Source: Maribacter sp. (GTDB taxonomy: Bacteria > Bacteroidota > Bacteroidia > Flavobacteriales > Flavobacteriaceae). Taken from it: a stretch of 35,098 nt of DNA. The stretch is from NCBI GenBank assembly GCA_024228355.1, contig JAAETN010000759.1, forward strand, positions 1 to 35,098. Reading direction: 5' to 3'. The notes under the pieces are model-generated. The model made no database searches, had not been told where the DNA came from, and saw only the letters and a program-made list of their open reading frames with translations. This document shows, piece by piece, positions 8,922 to 17,151 of this stretch (positions are counted from its first letter, which is position 1; the number at the start of each line of letters is the position of its first letter). The position numbers and the translations under genes were made by a program.

Positions 8922-8937
8922 TGTGATCAAAATCACA
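8922..8937. promoter_or_regulatory. Crp/Fnr-type palindrome upstream of the DUF2892 gene
   Basis: TGTGATCAAAATCACA is a perfect 6-bp inverted repeat with a 4-bp spacer and fits the TGTGA-N6-TCACA form recognised by Crp-type factors. It lies upstream of the minus-strand DUF2892 gene. The -7 box downstream is degenerate (TAATTTCA, reverse of 8891-8898), as expected for an activated promoter. Binding is inferred. Confidence 0.55.
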
Positions 8938-9037
8938 ATGGATAAATTAAATATACGATGACCAAGGTCGCCACTTAAGTATTTTTATAATGTTGTTATA
9001 TTGTTTTGCCTTAATCTCATGTTCTAACTTCTTCAAA

Positions 9038-9931
9038 TTAAAACTGATTGTTTTTTAGCCAATTCACAAATAAGGAAACCCATTGATCAGTGCCATCAGA
9101 TACTTTGCCCATACCAAAACCGTGGCCACCTTTTGGGAAAATATGTGTTTCTGCCATTACGTTATTTTCGAAAAGTTCTTGGGCATAAAGCGTTGTTTCC
9201 TCGACTTTGCAAACATTATCATCATAGGCATGAACCATAAATGAAGGTGGAGTGTCTTTAGTGACTAAATTCAACAATGTATTTTCTTCAATTTCTTTGG
9301 GAGTGAGTTTTCTGTGATATAGACTTTTTTCCAACCAACTCAAATTCTCTTTTGAAAGATTGGTGACCCCATAAATCAAAGCTGAAAAATCAGGATTTTC
9401 ATTTTGGTTGGTACTTTTCCATAAACTCAGAACAGTTGCTAAATGACTTCCTGCCGAAAACCCAAGAACGCCAATTTGATTTGTATCGATGCTATATTCA
9501 CTTGCTTTTTCATGGAGTATTTTCAGGGCTTTTCGACCATCGCTTAGGGGTACCAAATGAGGTTTGTTTGAAGACATTGGGTTAGGAAGTCTATATTTTA
9601 ATACTGCGGCGTTTATTCCCTGTTTTGCTAAAGCCTGGGCTAAATCATAACCTTCATGATACATGGCCACCAATTCATAACCCCCGCCAGGAATAATTAT
9701 AACCGCCTTGCCTGTATTAATACCTTCAGCTTTATAAATACTGAGTGTTGGCTTAGTAATATTGAAAACGCACTGCGTTCCCCAGGCTTCTTTTTCATAT
9801 TCTTTGAGGTTGTTTTCCCTGTAATAAGGAATTTCCCCACTTCCCCATAAATTGTAAACTTCTTGGCCGACACAAATGTGGGACACAAGGAGAAACAGTA
9901 TAAATACGTTGTTCTGGAATATGGTTTTCAT
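9038..9931 (-). CDS. Exported alpha/beta hydrolase (acetyl-esterase-like)
   Basis: Secreted or periplasmic esterase of the alpha/beta hydrolase fold, similar in layout to acetyl (xylan) esterases. The start at 9931 gives the signal peptide MKTIFQNNVFILFLLVSHIC and cleavage near VGQE; an upstream in-frame ATG at 9952 is less likely. The oxyanion-hole block is IIPGGGYELVA, the nucleophile elbow GFSAGSH, the acid likely Asp in VHAYDDNVC, and the His in KGGHGFGMG. Length is 297 aa. The substrate may be an acetylated sugar or polysaccharide, by analogy only; no polysaccharide utilisation locus is adjacent. It is one of two exported hydrolases flanking the GIY-YIG gene, all on the minus strand. Confidence 0.85.
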   Translation of the reverse strand: MKTIFQNNVFILFLLVSHICVGQEVYNLWGSGEIPYYRENNLKEYEKEAWGTQCVFNITKPTLSIYKAEGINTGKAVIIIPGGGYELVAMYHEGYDLAQALAKQGINAAVLKYRLPNPMSSNKPHLVPLSDGRKALKILHEKASEYSIDTNQIGVLGFSAGSHLATVLSLWKSTNQNENPDFSALIYGVTNLSKENLSWLEKSLYHRKLTPKEIEENTLLNLVTKDTPPSFMVHAYDDNVCKVEETTLYAQELFENNVMAETHIFPKGGHGFGMGKVSDGTDQWVSLFVNWLKNNQF

Positions 9932-10031
9932 TTTATGGTTTTGTAGACCCAAGTAAAAATAAACTACTAATAATTAGCAAACAACTATACTTTATGTTTG
10001 TGAGAAATATATTTACTGGTTAATGTAGGCT

Positions 10032-10382
10032 TTACTTAAACCATACCGCATAGCGTTTTCTACGTAGTTCGAGCGCCAATTTTTCTTCCAATTTCAATGC
10101 CTCTGATCTAGTAGAGACTGGAGCGATATGATTGTAAAGGCTAGGACGGAGGTACATACCATATTTTTGGACGATATTGGAGGATAATTTATACCCTTTT
10201 TTGTTTCTAAAACCCGTTTTGTGCTGCTCAAATCGTTCTTTGGGAGTCTTACTGGTCATCCCTACATAAAGGCATTGAAGTACCCCATTAAATTGGGGAT
10301 TAGCATATCGGAATTTCGCATTTTCAGTAAAGACCTTTTTTGATAATTCGATTACGTAAACGCAGTAGGTTGTTTTAGGCAT
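10032..10382 (-). CDS. GIY-YIG nuclease-fold protein
   Basis: Small stand-alone GIY-YIG domain protein of 116 aa. The start at 10382 (MPKTTYCVYVIEL) puts the GIY-equivalent strand at the N-terminus; an in-frame ATG at 10484 would overlap the neighbouring hydrolase and add 34 unrelated residues. CVYVIEL stands for GIY and CLYVGMTS for YIG, separated by about 22 residues, longer than usual. The following helix has RFEQHK with the expected Arg, and ALKLEEKLA supplies the catalytic Glu. Such proteins occur widely without known targets; UvrC-like or homing functions are not implied. Cytosolic, no partner visible. Confidence 0.75.
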   Translation of the reverse strand: MPKTTYCVYVIELSKKVFTENAKFRYANPQFNGVLQCLYVGMTSKTPKERFEQHKTGFRNKKGYKLSSNIVQKYGMYLRPSLYNHIAPVSTRSEALKLEEKLALELRRKRYAVWFK

Positions 10383-10444
10383 CTTTAGGTTTAGTACAAG
10401 TTTGATATATTTTTGTGGTAAACCTAAGTTACCAATTTTATGGT

Positions 10445-11551
10445 TTATTGGCAATCTGTGACGCTGGTACTCGCTGTTGGGCAATCGACTTCACTGGCCG
10501 AAGTGATAAAATCTTCTTGGCGGGGTTCACCACAAAGTACTTGGTCTTTTATCCAATCCCTTATTTTGATAGTGGTCTCTGCATTTTTGGCTTCGGTCCA
10601 ATTGTGCCCTAGGCCCTCTACGCTATGTAGGCTGTATGGTTTGTTCAATTCGGCAGCCCTGCAGGCAATTTCATAACTACCATGCACGGTAATTTCTGTG
10701 GGACAATCAAAATACGTACCCGATTTATAGGGCACTGTTGTATCGCATACACCATGCGCCAAAAAAAGTGGAATATTGTCAGTTAGGTCAAAAAGGTCTA
10801 AATCATATAATGGTCCCGCCACACCAATGATTCCTTTTATAGGATGTCTAGGTTCCCATGGTCCCAATTCATCTTTTATACCTTGGTATTCGGATGGGAA
10901 AGTTGAAAGCCAATCTGAAGCATCAGTTGAAAGCATACCATTGAGCACGGTCATGGCACCTTGGCTGTTTCCCATCAGGAATAGATTGTCAATATCAATG
11001 CCATATTCAGTAGGATTTTGGTACAAAACATCAATGGCTTTCCTCAAATCCTGAATAGCTCGGTAGTGTGTCTTTATAACCTCATCTATGGGTATGTCAC
11101 AAACTGGATCAGAAAAACCTTTTACGTCCTGCCGGTATTCCAAGGTAGCTATGGTGTACCCATATTTGCAAAAATTGCTGCGCATTGCTGGTAAAAATAA
11201 TCCTGCATAAGGATCTTTCGGCTCCACTGAATTGGGTCCATAGCCGTGAACAAATAGCACGGTTGGTCGTAGGGGAATAGAATCAGTATACGAATCGTTC
11301 GGTTGGTCTATTAAAATATTATAGGTACCCATTTTACCTTCCTCATCGGGACAATCAACACAATATGGAATAGTATGATAATCAAATCCACAAAAACCAA
11401 TAGGCTTATTGATAAAATGATAGGAACAATTCCCATCAGGTATATCAGTTGTATCTATATCCGGGGAATTTGTATTACACGATTGGGATAGCATAAGTAA
11501 GGCTAAAGCGAATGCCCGTATTGCATATAAAGGGAAGCTGTTTTTTATCAT
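10445..11551 (-). CDS. Alpha/beta hydrolase lipoprotein
   Basis: Predicted surface or periplasmic lipoprotein esterase of 368 aa. Lipobox LSQSC (Cys25) ends the signal, followed by a Cys-rich stretch (residues 40-70). Fold motifs: TVLFVHGYGPNS (oxyanion region), nucleophile elbow MGNSQGA, FLAHGVCDTTVPY with the likely acid Asp, and EGLGHNW with the catalytic His. The layout resembles feruloyl or polyhydroxybutyrate-depolymerase-like esterases, but the specific substrate is not evident. The C-terminal tail after the catalytic His (about 40 residues) is again Cys-containing, suggesting disulfides. Its own promoter is expected in 11552-11651; none was recognised. Confidence 0.8.
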   Translation of the reverse strand: MIKNSFPLYAIRAFALALLMLSQSCNTNSPDIDTTDIPDGNCSYHFINKPIGFCGFDYHTIPYCVDCPDEEGKMGTYNILIDQPNDSYTDSIPLRPTVLFVHGYGPNSVEPKDPYAGLFLPAMRSNFCKYGYTIATLEYRQDVKGFSDPVCDIPIDEVIKTHYRAIQDLRKAIDVLYQNPTEYGIDIDNLFLMGNSQGAMTVLNGMLSTDASDWLSTFPSEYQGIKDELGPWEPRHPIKGIIGVAGPLYDLDLFDLTDNIPLFLAHGVCDTTVPYKSGTYFDCPTEITVHGSYEIACRAAELNKPYSLHSVEGLGHNWTEAKNAETTIKIRDWIKDQVLCGEPRQEDFITSASEVDCPTASTSVTDCQ

Positions 11552-11651
11552 TATTGAGATCCTTTAATGTCTTTAACAGATTTCAATGATTCTGGTATTA
11601 CCTACTTACTCAAAGTTGAGGATTAAACAAATACCAAACAAAGACATTTGT

Positions 11652-12230
11652 CTATTGAGTATCCGAGGTTAATTTTCTTTTTATTCTGCTAAGGTGACGG
11701 GGATTCATGCCTAAAATGCTCGCAATATATTTTTGGGGTATTTCATTGCTGAGCTTAGGATATTTTGCTTGAAATTGAAGATAGCGTTCAGTACCCTTGG
11801 TAGTAATCAGTAAATTGGTCAAATGCTGATACTTGAGCAGATCCTGGGAAAGAACCTTGATCACCAAACCCTGCATATCGGGATAAGATCTTGATAATCT
11901 GTCGAATTCGGTCTTGGTGGTCACTAAAACCGTTGAATCGGCCAAAAATAGTAATCCGTCGATACTGGGTTCTTCATTAATAAAGCTGCCAAATGATGTT
12001 ATGAAACTACCTTTTATAGCTGCCCAACGCGTGTAGGCATTCCCATCGATCACATATTGTAGTGCCACTTGGCCATCGACTAAAAATCCCAATTGCTTAC
12101 AGACTAGTCCCTGTTCATGAAAATAGTCTCCTTTTTTGTACTTTTTTAAACTGAACGCTTGTAGAAAGTCTTTTTGCAATTCATCCGATATTGTAACTCC
12201 TGACTTTTTTAAAAACTCAATTAATAACAT
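11652..12230 (-). CDS. Crp/Fnr-family transcriptional regulator
   Basis: A 192-aa protein with an N-terminal cyclic-nucleotide-binding-like beta-roll (about residues 15-120, including KYKKGDYFHEQGLVCKQLGFLVDGQV) and a C-terminal winged-helix segment whose recognition region is YIASILGMNPRHLSRIKRKL. It lacks the cysteine set of oxygen-sensing Fnr and a clear cAMP phosphate-binding signature, as is common for Bacteroidota members of this family whose ligands are unknown. It is monocistronic. Two Crp/Fnr-type palindromes occur in the window (8922 and 20773); whether this protein binds them is untested. Confidence 0.85.
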   Translation of the reverse strand: MLLIEFLKKSGVTISDELQKDFLQAFSLKKYKKGDYFHEQGLVCKQLGFLVDGQVALQYVIDGNAYTRWAAIKGSFITSFGSFINEEPSIDGLLFLADSTVLVTTKTEFDRLSRSYPDMQGLVIKVLSQDLLKYQHLTNLLITTKGTERYLQFQAKYPKLSNEIPQKYIASILGMNPRHLSRIKRKLTSDTQ

Positions 12231-12370
12231 TGTTGATAGATATTAAATGGCAAAAAATTCAATTGTAAAGTGACTTCGCCCCATAGTTGATTTGGATAAT
12301 TATAAAGATGTTTTAATTTCTACATCCTACAAATTACATAATTCCTTTAAGTTCAGAAACGTTAAATTCC

Positions 12371-12378
12371 TATTTTTG
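12371..12378 (+). promoter_or_regulatory. -7 box placed for a leaderless sprT-like transcript
   Basis: TATTTTTG matches TAnnTTTG and ends 6 bases before the start codon at 12384. Since the box usually ends about 4 bases before the transcription start, the mRNA would begin at or within two bases of the ATG. Confidence 0.5.
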
Positions 12379-12383
12379 CACTG

Positions 12384-12986
12384 ATGGATGACATCCTTAC
12401 AAAATACTTACCAGAAAGGGCTGTAGACCCTTGCATGCAACTTATAAAAGAGTCTGGTGCAAACCTGAAAATCGTGAACCAAAGGGTGACTCGCCATGGG
12501 GACTATCGCAAAATGCCCAATGGGTTACATCAGATTACGATAAATGCAACATTGAACAAATATCGATTTTTAATTACCCTTGTACACGAAATTGCGCATT
12601 TGGCGGCCTTTGAAAGGTATGGTCGTCGAATAAAACCCCATGGGGTGGAATGGAAGCGTACATTTCAATATTTAATGTTGCCATTTTTAAGACCAGAAAT
12701 ATTTCCATCTGTCCTTTTGCCCCAGCTGGCGAAACATTTCAGAAACCCCAAGGCTAGTAGTGATACTGATGCTGTTTTATCACTAGCTTTGAAAAAGTTC
12801 GATATTCAACAATCAGAATTGGACTTTATTTTTGAATTGCCTTTTGGGAGTGTTTTCCGTCTTTACAACGGTAAACTTTTTAAAAAGGGGAAAAAGCGTG
12901 TAAAGCGCTATGAATGTGTTGAGGTTGCCTCTGGAAAGGTATATTTATTTCAGCCCAATGCTGAAGTAGAATTAATAAAAGAATAA
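12384..12986 (+). CDS. SprT-like zinc metalloprotease domain protein
   Basis: A 200-aa SprT-family protein. The zinc motif is HEIAH (LVHEIAHLAAFERYG, near residues 67-81) followed by the downstream His in KPHGVEWK, the third-ligand pattern of SprT/Spartan-type domains. The C-terminal part (about 130-200) resembles the family's zinc-ribbon region, but the cysteine pairs are missing (only RYECVEV), so a ribbon is probably not formed. Family members such as Spartan cleave DNA-protein crosslinks; that role is not shown for the bacterial proteins. It is the first gene of a compact operon: manC starts on the base after its stop codon. Confidence 0.8.
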   Translation: MDDILTKYLPERAVDPCMQLIKESGANLKIVNQRVTRHGDYRKMPNGLHQITINATLNKYRFLITLVHEIAHLAAFERYGRRIKPHGVEWKRTFQYLMLPFLRPEIFPSVLLPQLAKHFRNPKASSDTDAVLSLALKKFDIQQSELDFIFELPFGSVFRLYNGKLFKKGKKRVKRYECVEVASGKVYLFQPNAEVELIKE

Positions 12987-14069
12987 ATGAAGAATAAAAA
13001 TTACTATGCTGTATTGATGGCAGGTGGGGTTGGATCCCGTTTTTGGCCGATCAGCACCTCTGAAAACCCTAAACAATTCCATGATATGTTGGGTACTGGG
13101 CAAACGTTGATCCAGAAAACTTTTCAACGTCTCAATAATTTCATTCCAACCGAGAATATTTTTATTCTTACCAATGAACGTTATAATGATTTGGTATTGG
13201 AACAATTGCCCTTGGTAAAACAGGAACAAGTGGTATTGGAGCCGGCGATGCGAAATACAGCACCTTGCATTTTGTATGCCGCATTAAAAATCCAAAAAAT
13301 GAATCCTAATGGAGTTATGATCGTGGCACCAAGTGACCATTGGATTGAAAATGAAGATGCCTTTGCCAGGGATGTAACAAAGTGTTTTGATAAGTGTGAA
13401 AAAGAAGAAGTGCTTTGTACGCTGGGTATTAAACCCACTTTTCCAAATACTGGTTTTGGGTATATTGAATTTGAAAAAGAAAATACTTCAGCCTTGAAAA
13501 AGGTACACCAGTTTCGTGAAAAACCAGATTACGATACTGCAAAAGAGTTCCTTGCACAAGGTAATTTTATATGGAATGCAGGGATATTCATGTGGGGAGT
13601 AAATACGATCGTGAATGCCTTTAAAAACTTTCAACCAACACAGTATAGTTTGTTAGAAGCCGGAGTTACCCAATACAACACCAGCGGTGAAAAAGATTTT
13701 ATAAAGGAGAACTACCCAAAGGCAGAAAATATTTCTATAGATTATGCTATCTTAGAACAATCCACGTCCATTTATGTACTTCCGGCAACTTTTGATTGGA
13801 ATGATTTGGGAACATGGGGTTCCTTGTATGACAAATTGGATAAGGATGCTGATAACAATGCTGTGGTAAACAGCAAAGTAATCACTGAAGATGCGAAACG
13901 AAATATGATCCGTTCTCCCAAAGACAAAATCGTGGTTGTCGATGGGCTTAATGATTATATTATTGTGGATAAGGAAGAAGTTTTGCTTATTTACCCTAAA
14001 TCTAAAGAACAAAACATAAAGCAAATACTAGGAAAGGTAAAAGCTAAGTTTGGCAATAAGTATGCTTAA
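12987..14069 (+). CDS. manC: Mannose-1-phosphate guanylyltransferase
   Basis: Makes GDP-mannose from mannose-1-phosphate and GTP, a precursor for mannose- and fucose-containing polysaccharides and glycoproteins; cytosolic. The nucleotide-binding loop is VLMAGGVGSRFWPIS (residues 8-22), followed by EPAMRNTAPC, APSDHWI, the FREKP motif and WNAGIFMW. At 360 aa it is the single-function form, lacking the C-terminal phosphomannose isomerase cupin of the roughly 470-aa AlgA/ManC proteins. It begins directly after the sprT-like stop and ends 2 bp before the DUF389 gene, so the three are cotranscribed. Confidence 0.93.
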   Translation: MKNKNYYAVLMAGGVGSRFWPISTSENPKQFHDMLGTGQTLIQKTFQRLNNFIPTENIFILTNERYNDLVLEQLPLVKQEQVVLEPAMRNTAPCILYAALKIQKMNPNGVMIVAPSDHWIENEDAFARDVTKCFDKCEKEEVLCTLGIKPTFPNTGFGYIEFEKENTSALKKVHQFREKPDYDTAKEFLAQGNFIWNAGIFMWGVNTIVNAFKNFQPTQYSLLEAGVTQYNTSGEKDFIKENYPKAENISIDYAILEQSTSIYVLPATFDWNDLGTWGSLYDKLDKDADNNAVVNSKVITEDAKRNMIRSPKDKIVVVDGLNDYIIVDKEEVLLIYPKSKEQNIKQILGKVKAKFGNKYA

Positions 14070-14071
14070 TT

Positions 14072-15538
14072 ATGAGTGATCAATTTAACGAAGAAAGTAA
14101 CATTCCACTTAGTGAAAGCGAAAGTGGGGAAGAAGTAAAAAAGGATATACAAGGCTTACTCGGAAGTACAAAAAAGTTTCTGTCAGAACTTCTTGATATT
14201 CGTAAAAATACGGATCAAGAAGCTACGAAAGAAGCAATAATAGCCGATATTCCTTTTAAAGGTCATACTTCGTGGATTCTTGTTTGTTCGATTTTTATTG
14301 CTTCTGTTGGTCTTAATGCCAATTCAACTGCTGTTGTCATTGGCGCCATGTTAATTTCTCCTTTAATGGGGCCAATCTTGGGCATTGGCCTGTCTTTAGC
14401 TGTAAATGATGTTGATACCCTGCGAAGGTCTTTAAAGAACTTTGCAGTAATGGTCGTATTGAGCGTATTGACAGCCTATTTGTTTTTCGCCATATTTCCT
14501 CTACGTGATGAATCCTCAGAATTATTGGCACGTACAGCACCTGATATCCGTGATGTGCTTATTGCTTTTTTTGGTGGGCTGGCTTTGGTCATCGCGCGGG
14601 CAAAAAAAGGGACCATCGCCTCGGTAATTTTTGGTGTGGCCATCGCGACTGCTTTAATGCCTCCCCTTTGCACCGTAGGTTTTGGATTGGCAATTGGCAA
14701 TTATGATTATGCCACGGGTGCAATGTACCTCTTTAGTATTAATACCATTTTTATTGCCTTGGCAACATTTTTGGTTTTGAAGTTGTTGCGTTTTCCTATG
14801 GTACGTTATGTGAATTCCAAGAAGCGAAGGCTTATTGGCAGGGTGGCATCCATTTTCGCGATATTGGTGATGGTTCCTGCGGGTGTCACTTTTTGGGGTG
14901 CTTTACAAGAATCCTTATTTAGGAAGCAAGCACAAAATTTTGTTGAAGAGAAAGTGGCTCCCTATCAATTTGAAGGTTCTGGTCGGTTTATGGAAGACTT
15001 TACCGATATCGAATTCAATAAGGGTGAAAATTCATTTATCGAATTGGTTTTTATGGGTAATGAAACCATACCAGATAACGTAATAGCTACTTGGAACAAA
15101 CAAAAAAATGAGGATGATGGTTTTAACAGATTGAAAGATACAGAGCTCCAAATCATCCAAGGTGCAAAAAATGAGCAATTGGATCAACTTAAATATGTAG
15201 ATCAGTTATATGAAAGCCAAAAAACCGAATTGTTAGACAAGGATGCAAGAATTAAGGTGTTAGAAGAGGAATTGGGCAAATTGGGAAGAATGTCAATTCC
15301 TTTTGCTGCTGTAAGTGCGGAAGCTAAAACCAATTACGAAAATTTGGAATCCCTGGGATTTTCCCCAACCATACAAACTGACTTCAACAAGCAAGATACC
15401 ATTCCCATATTTGAAGTGAAATGGAAAAGGGATGCCAAAAGATTCCAAACCGTTGCCGATACCAAGAAGTTACATAATTGGTTAAAACTTAGGTTGAAAG
15501 ACAGCACCATTCAACTAAAGGAGGTAATTCAGGATTAA
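14072..15538 (+). CDS. DUF389 membrane protein with soluble C-terminal domain
   Basis: A 488-aa integral membrane protein. Residues 1-65 are acidic and cytosolic-looking. About 65-280 hold the DUF389 core of six or seven transmembrane helices, with ANSTAVVIGAMLISPLMGPI and the helix containing ATALMPPLCTVGFGLAIG. Residues 280-488 are soluble and include a coiled-coil stretch (about 355-405, LDQLKYVDQLYESQ and ARIKVLEEELGKLG) and a compact end domain. The function of DUF389 is unknown. The extra 200 residues exceed the minimal domain. It is the last gene of the sprT-like/manC operon, and its stop overlaps the convergent mlaF-like stop through a shared TTAA (15535-15538). Confidence 0.85.
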   Translation: MSDQFNEESNIPLSESESGEEVKKDIQGLLGSTKKFLSELLDIRKNTDQEATKEAIIADIPFKGHTSWILVCSIFIASVGLNANSTAVVIGAMLISPLMGPILGIGLSLAVNDVDTLRRSLKNFAVMVVLSVLTAYLFFAIFPLRDESSELLARTAPDIRDVLIAFFGGLALVIARAKKGTIASVIFGVAIATALMPPLCTVGFGLAIGNYDYATGAMYLFSINTIFIALATFLVLKLLRFPMVRYVNSKKRRLIGRVASIFAILVMVPAGVTFWGALQESLFRKQAQNFVEEKVAPYQFEGSGRFMEDFTDIEFNKGENSFIELVFMGNETIPDNVIATWNKQKNEDDGFNRLKDTELQIIQGAKNEQLDQLKYVDQLYESQKTELLDKDARIKVLEEELGKLGRMSIPFAAVSAEAKTNYENLESLGFSPTIQTDFNKQDTIPIFEVKWKRDAKRFQTVADTKKLHNWLKLRLKDSTIQLKEVIQD

Positions 15539-16302
15539 TCACGTTCCTCAATATACATTTGTTTCACTTTCTTAAATAGCTCAGAGGAGTAAACAAAGTT
15601 GGTTACAGCTTCATTATCGGTTTTGAAAATTTCATCTTTGGTACCTTCCCATTCCTTGATCCCGTTTTTCAGGAAAACTATTTTCTCGCCAATTTCCATG
15701 ACCGAGTTCATATCATGTGTATTTACAACGGTCGTTATGTCGTATTCTTTGGTGATCTCTTGTATCAGGTTGTCTATTATTATGGCCGTTCTTGGGTCAA
15801 GGCCTGAATTTGGTTCATCACAGAATAAATAGGTAGGGTTCATAACTATGGCCCTTGCGATAGCTACCCGTTTTTGCATCCCCCCAGAGATCTCCGAGGG
15901 ATATTTTTTATGTGCATCTATTAGATTTACCCTTTTTAATACAAAATCGGCTCGGTCTTGCATTTCAGAATGAGACTGTTTAGTGAACATTTCCAATGGA
16001 AACATAACATTTCCTTCAACAGTCATTGAATCAAATAATGCACTACCTTGAAAAACCATGCCCATATCCTGGCGAAGATTTCGTTGTTCCTTTGTCGATA
16101 ATTGGGAGTAGATTCTTCCGTCATGACTAATGGTGCCCTTATCCGGGCTGAAAAGTCCCAAAAGGCATTTAAGAAATACAGTCTTCCCAGAGCCACTTTG
16201 ACCAATAACCAAATTGGTCTTGCCTTTGTCAAATACTGTGCTAATGCCTTTTAAAACGTGAGCATCACCAAAAGATTTATATATGTCGTTTACCTCAATC
16301 AT
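15535..16302 (-). CDS. ABC transporter ATPase, MlaF-like (phospholipid transport)
   Basis: ATPase of an MCE/Mla-type lipid transporter, which moves phospholipids between inner and outer membrane. Walker A is GQSGSGKT (near residue 40), the signature SGGMQKR, Walker B YLFCDEPNSGLD, and the switch His is in NTHDMNS. The start at 16302 gives MIEVNDIYKSFG, the normal N-terminus; an in-frame ATG at 16362 would lie inside the permease gene. The start overlaps the permease stop by one base (TAATG), so the two are coupled. Length is 255 aa. No MlaD/MCE substrate-binding gene is in the window. Confidence 0.9.
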   Translation of the reverse strand: MIEVNDIYKSFGDAHVLKGISTVFDKGKTNLVIGQSGSGKTVFLKCLLGLFSPDKGTISHDGRIYSQLSTKEQRNLRQDMGMVFQGSALFDSMTVEGNVMFPLEMFTKQSHSEMQDRADFVLKRVNLIDAHKKYPSEISGGMQKRVAIARAIVMNPTYLFCDEPNSGLDPRTAIIIDNLIQEITKEYDITTVVNTHDMNSVMEIGEKIVFLKNGIKEWEGTKDEIFKTDNEAVTNFVYSSELFKKVKQMYIEERD

Positions 16303-17039
16303 TAGCCCAATAAAAGTTGTGTTAAAATATAATTTAGGATGATAATCACAACACTGGTCCATACAAAGGAAGTTGTTGCGGCCTTACCCACTTCAAGCGC
16401 GCCACCTTTCATATAAAATCCATGAAAAGAGGGAATAGTTGCCAAAACAAAGGCGAATACCAAGGTTTTTATAAAGGCATAAGTGACATGAAATGGAATA
16501 AAATCCAACTGTACCCCTTCCACAAAATCGGCACTTGTACTAAATCCTCCAAAGACACCGGCAAACCATCCGCCAAAAATACCTACATACATTGATATTG
16601 CTATAATGAAGGGATAGAGTAACAATGCGATAATTTTTGGAAAAACCAAATAGTTCAATGCGTTTACACCCATTACATCCAATGCGTCAATTTGTTCGGT
16701 TACTCGCATGGTACCGATACTACTTGTAATATAAGAACCTACTTTACCAGCCATTATGATAGAACAGAATGTCGGGGCGAATTCCAATATTATGGATTGT
16801 CGTGTGGCAAAACCTACCAGGTTTTTCGGAATTAATTCACTAGTTATATTCAAGGCTGTCTGTATAGCCACAACGCCACCAATAAAAAAGGAAATGAAAA
16901 TGAGAATACCCAATGACCCGAAGATGAGTTCATCTATCTCTTTAAGAATCAATGACTTCATTATGCTCCATTTGGTAGGTTTTTTAAAAACCTCTTTAAT
17001 CATAATAGCATAGCTGCCAATTGATGCTAAGTAATTCAT
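16302..17039 (-). CDS. ABC transporter permease, MlaE-like
   Basis: Inner-membrane permease of the MlaE/YrbE family. It has an N-terminal amphipathic segment (IMIKEVFKKPTKW), then about five transmembrane helices, with conserved blocks FIGGVVAIQTAL, KVGSYITSSIGTMRVTEQIDAL, ALNYLVFPKIIALLLYPF and PSFHGFYMKGGALEVGKAAT, all typical of the family. Length (245 aa) is normal. It is the first gene of the two-gene operon with the MlaF-like ATPase; promoter box at 17058-17065. It diverges from pafA. Confidence 0.92.
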   Translation of the reverse strand: MNYLASIGSYAIMIKEVFKKPTKWSIMKSLILKEIDELIFGSLGILIFISFFIGGVVAIQTALNITSELIPKNLVGFATRQSIILEFAPTFCSIIMAGKVGSYITSSIGTMRVTEQIDALDVMGVNALNYLVFPKIIALLLYPFIIAISMYVGIFGGWFAGVFGGFSTSADFVEGVQLDFIPFHVTYAFIKTLVFAFVLATIPSFHGFYMKGGALEVGKAATTSFVWTSVVIIILNYILTQLLLG

Positions 17040-17057
17040 AGAATATATATAGACTTA

Positions 17058-17065
17058 CAAATGTA
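17058..17065 (-). promoter_or_regulatory. -7 box of the mlaE-like operon
   Basis: On the minus strand this reads TACATTTG, a match to TAnnTTTG, 19 bp before the start codon. The predicted leader is about 14 nt. Confidence 0.5.
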
Positions 17066-17124
17066 AAAATAGCAATAATGAATGTCTTTTAACCTTCATT
17101 TAATCTTTTAAGGGTTAATTTCTA

Positions 17125-17132
17125 TATTTTTG
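17125..17132 (+). promoter_or_regulatory. -7 box of pafA
   Basis: TATTTTTG, 19 bp before the pafA ATG. It arises about 60 bp from the divergent mlaE box, so both promoters share one short intergenic region. Confidence 0.5.
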
Positions 17133-17151
17133 TATTATCAATTTATTACAC

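Noticed and set aside
10032-10382. GIY-YIG gene as a homing endonuclease or mobile element
   Set aside because: No intron, intein, repeats or disrupted host gene around it.
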